From Bacteroidales bacterium (GTDB lineage Bacteria > Bacteroidota > Bacteroidia > Bacteroidales > UBA932), in the NCBI GenBank assembly GCA_021443605.1, contig JABUTQ010000015.1:1-11173 (forward strand): 11,173 bases of DNA, given 5' to 3'. A program made the position numbers and the translations under genes. Shown piece after piece: positions 7,558-11,173 of this stretch. Under the pieces are notes generated by a model. That model did no database searches, was not told the origin of the DNA, and saw only the letters and a program-made list of their open reading frames with translations. Each line of letters starts with the position of its first letter. Within the stretch, counting starts at the first letter, position 1.

Positions 7558-9513
7558 ATGACTGCTATGAAATTCAGATATATAATTTCAGCTATTGCCC
7601 TATTTGGAATTTTGGCAATAACAGGATGTGCAGACAATAAAGTCGGCGGCGACCTGAGCAACATCCAGGTGTCGGCTTCGTATGTTTCTATTCCTCAGAA
7701 TATGGGAGAATACTCTTCAGGCGGCAGCGCAAACATCAAGGTAAGTGCCACAAGCTCCTGGAGTTTCAAGGCAGAAGAGATTCCTTCCTGGCTCACCGTT
7801 TCCCCTACCTCGGGCTCAACGGGTGAGACTACGGTCACTTTCACCGCAGGCAAGACCTACAACAGCCAGTCTGTGACATTGAAAATCTATGCAGACAAAA
7901 ACCAGCAGTATGTTGTTGTGAATCAACCGGTTGGCGATGGTTCGGCAGCTGCTTCCACAGTTGCGGAAATTAATGCCGGCCCCGATGGAAAGAAATTCCA
8001 GGTGACTGGTGCATTCGTACAGCTCGTCAATGACACTTACGGCAACTGGTATCTTGAAGACAACACCGGCAAGCTCTATATCTACGGAACTCTCGACAAG
8101 GCCGGACAGACAAAGAACTTCAAGAGCCTCGGCCTCGAAGTGGGTGACGTTGTGACAGTAGAAGGTCCCAAGACCACCTACAATGGCACAGTTGAGCTTG
8201 TTGACGTAACTGTCGTGAAGGTTGTAAAATCTCTCCTCAAACTCGACACAACAGCCGTGGCAATCCCTAAAGCAGGCGGAAAGGCCTTCGTGGGGGCAAC
8301 AGTCAAAGGATCAGACCTCCACGTGGATGGCCTGCCCGAGTGGCTCCAGTTCCTCGGCAATGACAGCGGTATGCTGGTGTTCAATGCATCTGAAAACCCT
8401 GCAGGAAACAGAAGCGCAAACCTCTCAATCACTTCCGGAACCTCAACGGTAACCCTCCAGGTAAATCAGGAAGGCTCTATCATCGAATGCTCAATCGACA
8501 AGTGGCTTGCAGCTCCCGAAGATGCAACCCTTTATAAACTCACGGGTGTCATCACAAAGATAGACAACGCCTCTTACGGCAACATCTACATCAAGGATGC
8601 AACAGGCGAGGCTTATCTGTATGGCGTTCTGTTGAACGGCGAGGCAAAATCCTGGAGCAAGATTGGGGCAAAAGTTGGTGATATCATCACCGTTATCACA
8701 AACCGCACCTCTTACAGCGGCTCTCCTCAGGGCAAAAATGCAGAATATGTTGAACATAAGGTGGTTAAGGACATCACAGCTGCCGAGTTCAATGCACTTG
8801 CAGATGATGCCGACACTTGGTACAGACTCACCGGCAAGGTGACCAACGGCACTGCCGATCCGAGCCACAAGTTTGACCTTGCAACATACGGAAACTTCGA
8901 CCTCGTGGACGAGAGCGGTGACGTATATGTCTATGGCCTCACAACCGGATGGGGCGGCCCTTCAAAGGCTGTTGCCCAACTCGGACTCAAGGCAGACGAC
9001 ATCCTCACAATCATCGCCCACAAGGGCTCATATAAAGGTGCTTCTCAGGCAACCAGTGCATTCTATGTATCTCACACCCCGGCAGATGACAACACCCCTG
9101 AAATCGAAGGGAAAGCGGTAATTACCGATGCCGAACTTCCGGTGGCCTATCCTACCGAAGAGGCAACCTTCACCCTTGGCGGCGGGAAGTATTATCTTCT
9201 CAATGTGGCCAATTTCGGAACCGGAATCCAGTTCAAGAAAGATGGCAGCTATCTTGCCAACAAGGATTCTTTTGGTGAAATCAAGACCATCACCATCACC
9301 GGACACGCTTCAAAGACATTTTACAATGGAAATTTGAAGGTTTATGCCGGCACTTCAGAGAAACCCGGAGAAGTTGAAATTACAAGCACTTACACAGAAG
9401 GAAACAACTTCGCAACATACGACCTTTCAAATGGCAACTTTACTTATTTCAAGATTATAAATGCCAGCAGCTATGCAGTTTATCTTGAGAAAATTGAAGT
9501 TGAAATGAAATAA
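7558..9513 (+). CDS. Modular surface lipoprotein with BACON-like and OB-like domains
   Basis: Predicted lipoprotein of 651 residues. The hydrophobic leader ends in the lipobox ITGC, with Cys24 as the lipidation site. Met4 (ATG at 7567) is an equally good start and gives a more typical MKFRYII leader; neither start has a Shine-Dalgarno. Modules in order: BACON-like (about 36-123, with SWSF...PSWLTVSPTSGSTGETTVTF spacing); OB-like 1 (146-224, motif YGNWYLEDNTGKLYIYG at 161-177); BACON-like 2 (227-306, PEWLQF, ending VNQEG); OB-like 2 (325-404, motif at 340-356); OB-like 3 (421-505, motif at 444-460); and a C-terminal beta-rich domain (about 516-651). BACON domains are thought to bind carbohydrate or mucin in Bacteroidetes; OB-like folds bind varied ligands. 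No catalytic motif is visible. Only one acidic residue lies close to Cys24, so surface export is suggested by context rather than by a strong export signal. The gene sits in the slot SusD holds beside SusC but has no SusD features. A binding role is inferred. Confidence 0.85.
   Translation: MTAMKFRYIISAIALFGILAITGCADNKVGGDLSNIQVSASYVSIPQNMGEYSSGGSANIKVSATSSWSFKAEEIPSWLTVSPTSGSTGETTVTFTAGKTYNSQSVTLKIYADKNQQYVVVNQPVGDGSAAASTVAEINAGPDGKKFQVTGAFVQLVNDTYGNWYLEDNTGKLYIYGTLDKAGQTKNFKSLGLEVGDVVTVEGPKTTYNGTVELVDVTVVKVVKSLLKLDTTAVAIPKAGGKAFVGATVKGSDLHVDGLPEWLQFLGNDSGMLVFNASENPAGNRSANLSITSGTSTVTLQVNQEGSIIECSIDKWLAAPEDATLYKLTGVITKIDNASYGNIYIKDATGEAYLYGVLLNGEAKSWSKIGAKVGDIITVITNRTSYSGSPQGKNAEYVEHKVVKDITAAEFNALADDADTWYRLTGKVTNGTADPSHKFDLATYGNFDLVDESGDVYVYGLTTGWGGPSKAVAQLGLKADDILTIIAHKGSYKGASQATSAFYVSHTPADDNTPEIEGKAVITDAELPVAYPTEEATFTLGGGKYYLLNVANFGTGIQFKKDGSYLANKDSFGEIKTITITGHASKTFYNGNLKVYAGTSEKPGEVEITSTYTEGNNFATYDLSNGNFTYFKIINASSYAVYLEKIEVEMK
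8038..8937 (+). repeat. Three diverged OB-like protein repeats within the lipoprotein gene
   Basis: The encoded motif YGN-x-[YD]-[LI]-x-D-x2-G-x2-Y-x-YG occurs three times, at 8038-8088, 8575-8625 and 8887-8937. In each copy it is followed by a G-L/A-K/E-[VA]-[GD]-D-[VI]-[VIL]-T stretch and then a [TS]-Y-x-G turn. The copies have diverged at DNA level, so they are old internal duplications and not a recent tandem repeat. The second and third copies are adjacent; a BACON-like module separates the first and second. Confidence 0.75.
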
Positions 9514-9524
9514 AAACAGTCAAT

Positions 9525-11150
9525 ATGAATAACCAGATTTATTCTTTTCCCCTTCCGCAGAATGAGCCTGTGAAGGGGTATCTCAAAGGAAGCGCAGAGC
9601 GCATAGCCCTTGAGGCAGAGCTTGAAAGACAAAGCAAGATTGAAATCGAAGTCCCACTGATTATCGGCGGGAAAGAGATTCGCACCGGCAACACCGGCAA
9701 GGTGGTAATGCCTCACAACCACAAGCATGTCCTGGCCACATACCACAAGGCAGGCGAGAAAGAGGTGCAGATGGCAATCGATGCTGCTATGGAAGCCCGT
9801 AAAGTGTGGAGCGAAACCCCTTGGACAACTCGTGCAGCAATCATCCTAAAGATAGCAGACCTCGTTGCAGGGAAATATCGCGCACTCGTGAACGCATCCA
9901 CTATGCTCGGTCAGAGCAAAAACATTTTCCAGGCTGAGATTGATTCCGCCTGCGAGCTTGTGGATTTCTTAAGATACAACTGCGCCTTTGCTTCGCAGAT
10001 TTATTCCATCCAGCCCAAAAGCGCTTATGGTCAGATAAATAGCACAGAGTATCGCCCCCTTGAAGGGTTTGTGTTTGCATTGAGTCCGTTCAATTTCACC
10101 TCAATCGCCTCCAACCTGAGCATGACTCCCGTATTGATGGGCAACGTTGCTGTTTGGAAGCCTTCAACCACAGCCATCCTCAGCAACTATTACCTTATGA
10201 AGATTTACAAAGAGGCCGGCCTTCCAGACGGTGTCGTAAACTTTATACCGGGCAGCGGAGCCACTATCGGAAAGGTGATTATGGCTTCCAAAGATTTGGC
10301 AGGCATCCACTTCACAGGGTCGAGCGCAACTTTCAACACCCTCTGGACACAGGTTGGTGACAATATCGCAAACTACAAGACTTATCCCCGTTTGGTGGGA
10401 GAAACAGGTGGCAAGGATTTCATCTTCGTCCACCCTTCTGCAGACGTCAAGGCTGTCGTGCACGCCGCATTCACCGGAGCATTCGAGTTCCAGGGGCAGA
10501 AGTGCTCCGCCGCTTCGAGAATGTATGCACCCAAGTCTCTCTGGCCGTCTATCCTCGAAGGAATCAAGGCATTTGCAGCCGAAGTGAAGATGGGCGACGT
10601 AGCCGATCCGATGAACTTTATCAATGCAGTGATTGATGAGACCTCTTTCGACAATATCGCATCGTACATCGAGTATGCAAAGAGTGCATCGGATGCTAAG
10701 ATTGTTGTTGGAGGCGGATATGACAAGAGCGTTGGATATTTCGTGCAACCGACTGTGATTGAGACGACTAATCCTCAATTCAAGTCTATAAAGGAAGAAA
10801 TTTTCGGACCGGTTCTCACCGTTTATGTCTATGATGACGACAAACTCGAAGAGACTGTCAGATTCTGCGATGAGACCTCTCCTTATGGCTTGACAGGCTC
10901 TGTTTTCGGACAGGATCGTCTTGCCGTGGAGAAGATTACAAGCGACCTCCGCTATGCTGCCGGCAACTTCTATGTCAACGACCGCCCTACCGGCGCAGTT
11001 GTTGGAATGCAGCCGTTCGGCGGCAGCCGTGCCTCAGGCACCAACGACAAGGCAGGCGGACCGTTCAATCTCATCCGCTGGGTGCTCCCGCGCGTAATCA
11101 AAGAGACGCTTGTCCCCCCGACTGATTATCGCTACGGTTATATGAAATAG
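9525..11150 (+). CDS. pruA: L-glutamate gamma-semialdehyde (1-pyrroline-5-carboxylate) dehydrogenase
   Basis: Cytoplasmic NAD-dependent aldehyde dehydrogenase of 541 residues that oxidises glutamate gamma-semialdehyde, in equilibrium with 1-pyrroline-5-carboxylate, to glutamate. This is the second step of proline breakdown and also serves ornithine and arginine breakdown. Length and the N-terminal NEPVKGYLKGSAER block fit the stand-alone P5C dehydrogenase type of Bacteroidetes and eukaryotes, not the bifunctional PutA type. Visible active-site features are Asn190 in SPFNF (oxyanion hole), Lys212 in WKPS (cofactor), HFTGS at 262-266, the general base Glu293 in VGETGG, the catalytic Cys327 in FQGQKCSAASR, EIFGPV at 425-430 and PFGGSRASGTNDKAGG at 497-512. 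All key residues are intact. It begins 11 bases after the lipoprotein stop with no terminator between them, so transcription from the receptor promoter is likely to reach it. No proline dehydrogenase gene lies in the window. Confidence 0.93.
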   Translation: MNNQIYSFPLPQNEPVKGYLKGSAERIALEAELERQSKIEIEVPLIIGGKEIRTGNTGKVVMPHNHKHVLATYHKAGEKEVQMAIDAAMEARKVWSETPWTTRAAIILKIADLVAGKYRALVNASTMLGQSKNIFQAEIDSACELVDFLRYNCAFASQIYSIQPKSAYGQINSTEYRPLEGFVFALSPFNFTSIASNLSMTPVLMGNVAVWKPSTTAILSNYYLMKIYKEAGLPDGVVNFIPGSGATIGKVIMASKDLAGIHFTGSSATFNTLWTQVGDNIANYKTYPRLVGETGGKDFIFVHPSADVKAVVHAAFTGAFEFQGQKCSAASRMYAPKSLWPSILEGIKAFAAEVKMGDVADPMNFINAVIDETSFDNIASYIEYAKSASDAKIVVGGGYDKSVGYFVQPTVIETTNPQFKSIKEEIFGPVLTVYVYDDDKLEETVRFCDETSPYGLTGSVFGQDRLAVEKITSDLRYAAGNFYVNDRPTGAVVGMQPFGGSRASGTNDKAGGPFNLIRWVLPRVIKETLVPPTDYRYGYMK

Positions 11151-11173
11151 CTGAGGCGTCGCGCCGTCCTGAG
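11151..11173 (+). other. Possible imperfect hairpin after the dehydrogenase gene (cut by window end)
   Basis: The 23 bases after the TAG stop can fold as CT-G-AGG-CG against CG-T-CCT-G-AG, with one G-G mismatch, one bulged T and a 6-base loop. This might be the stem of a terminator, but the window stops before any T tract can be seen. Confidence 0.25.

Noticed and set aside
9481..9488. TATCTTGA as a possible -7 box for pruA
   Set aside because: It misses the last two consensus positions (TAnnTTTG), has no TTTG at the right distance and lies within the lipoprotein coding sequence.
4282..9513. SusC/SusD pair
   Set aside because: The lipoprotein lacks SusD-like helical TPR character and is almost all beta with BACON/OB-like motifs. 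The receptor's plug motifs fit Oar-like receptors better.
10164..10778. Open frame of 204 codons antisense to pruA
   Set aside because: It is fully inside a gene with an intact aldehyde dehydrogenase active site. The antisense product is rich in Cys, His and Arg with no domain, as expected from the codon bias of the real gene.
1..11173. Mobile element, CRISPR array, tRNA or rRNA genes
   Set aside because: No transposase or integrase frames, no terminal inverted repeats, no regularly spaced short repeats and no RNA gene signatures were seen; nearly the whole window is occupied by ordinary coding sequence.

Overview
The window looks like a chromosomal segment of a Bacteroidota bacterium, most likely Bacteroidales. 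It has two TonB-dependent outer membrane receptors with N-terminal carboxypeptidase-regulatory-like domains, a lipoprotein with BACON-like domains, promoters of the Bacteroidetes type (TTTG, about 19 to 23 bases, then TAnnTTTG or TACTTTCG), and start codons with A/T-rich leaders instead of strong Shine-Dalgarno sequences. The genus cannot be told from the sequence alone.

Layout. (1) Positions 1-710, minus strand: the first 236 residues of a Na+/phosphate cotransporter-like protein, cut off by the window edge. (2) Positions 711-843: a divergent promoter region with an A/T inverted repeat midway between the two -7 boxes. (3) Positions 844-4137: an Oar-like TonB-dependent receptor, followed by a strong hairpin terminator (4159-4191). 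(4) A second promoter (4211-4241) precedes a tightly packed run on the plus strand: a paralogous receptor (4282-7551), a modular surface lipoprotein (7558-9513) and an NAD-dependent glutamate-semialdehyde/P5C dehydrogenase (9525-11150). The gaps in this run are 6 and 11 bases and show no terminator. The window ends 23 bases after the last stop codon.

How the genes may work together. The two receptors are a diverged tandem duplication with separate transcription. The second appears to form a transcription unit with a lipoprotein that is not SusD but occupies the position SusD takes in SusC/SusD pairs. The lipoprotein alternates BACON-like and OB-like modules (BACON-OB-BACON-OB-OB-C-terminal beta domain), which suggests a surface binding partner for the receptor. 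The proline/ornithine catabolic dehydrogenase at the end of the same run raises the possibility of a link between uptake at the outer membrane and amino-acid catabolism, though chance adjacency is equally allowed. No mobile elements, CRISPR arrays or RNA genes were seen. Apart from the lipoprotein architecture and its context, the genes belong to known families.
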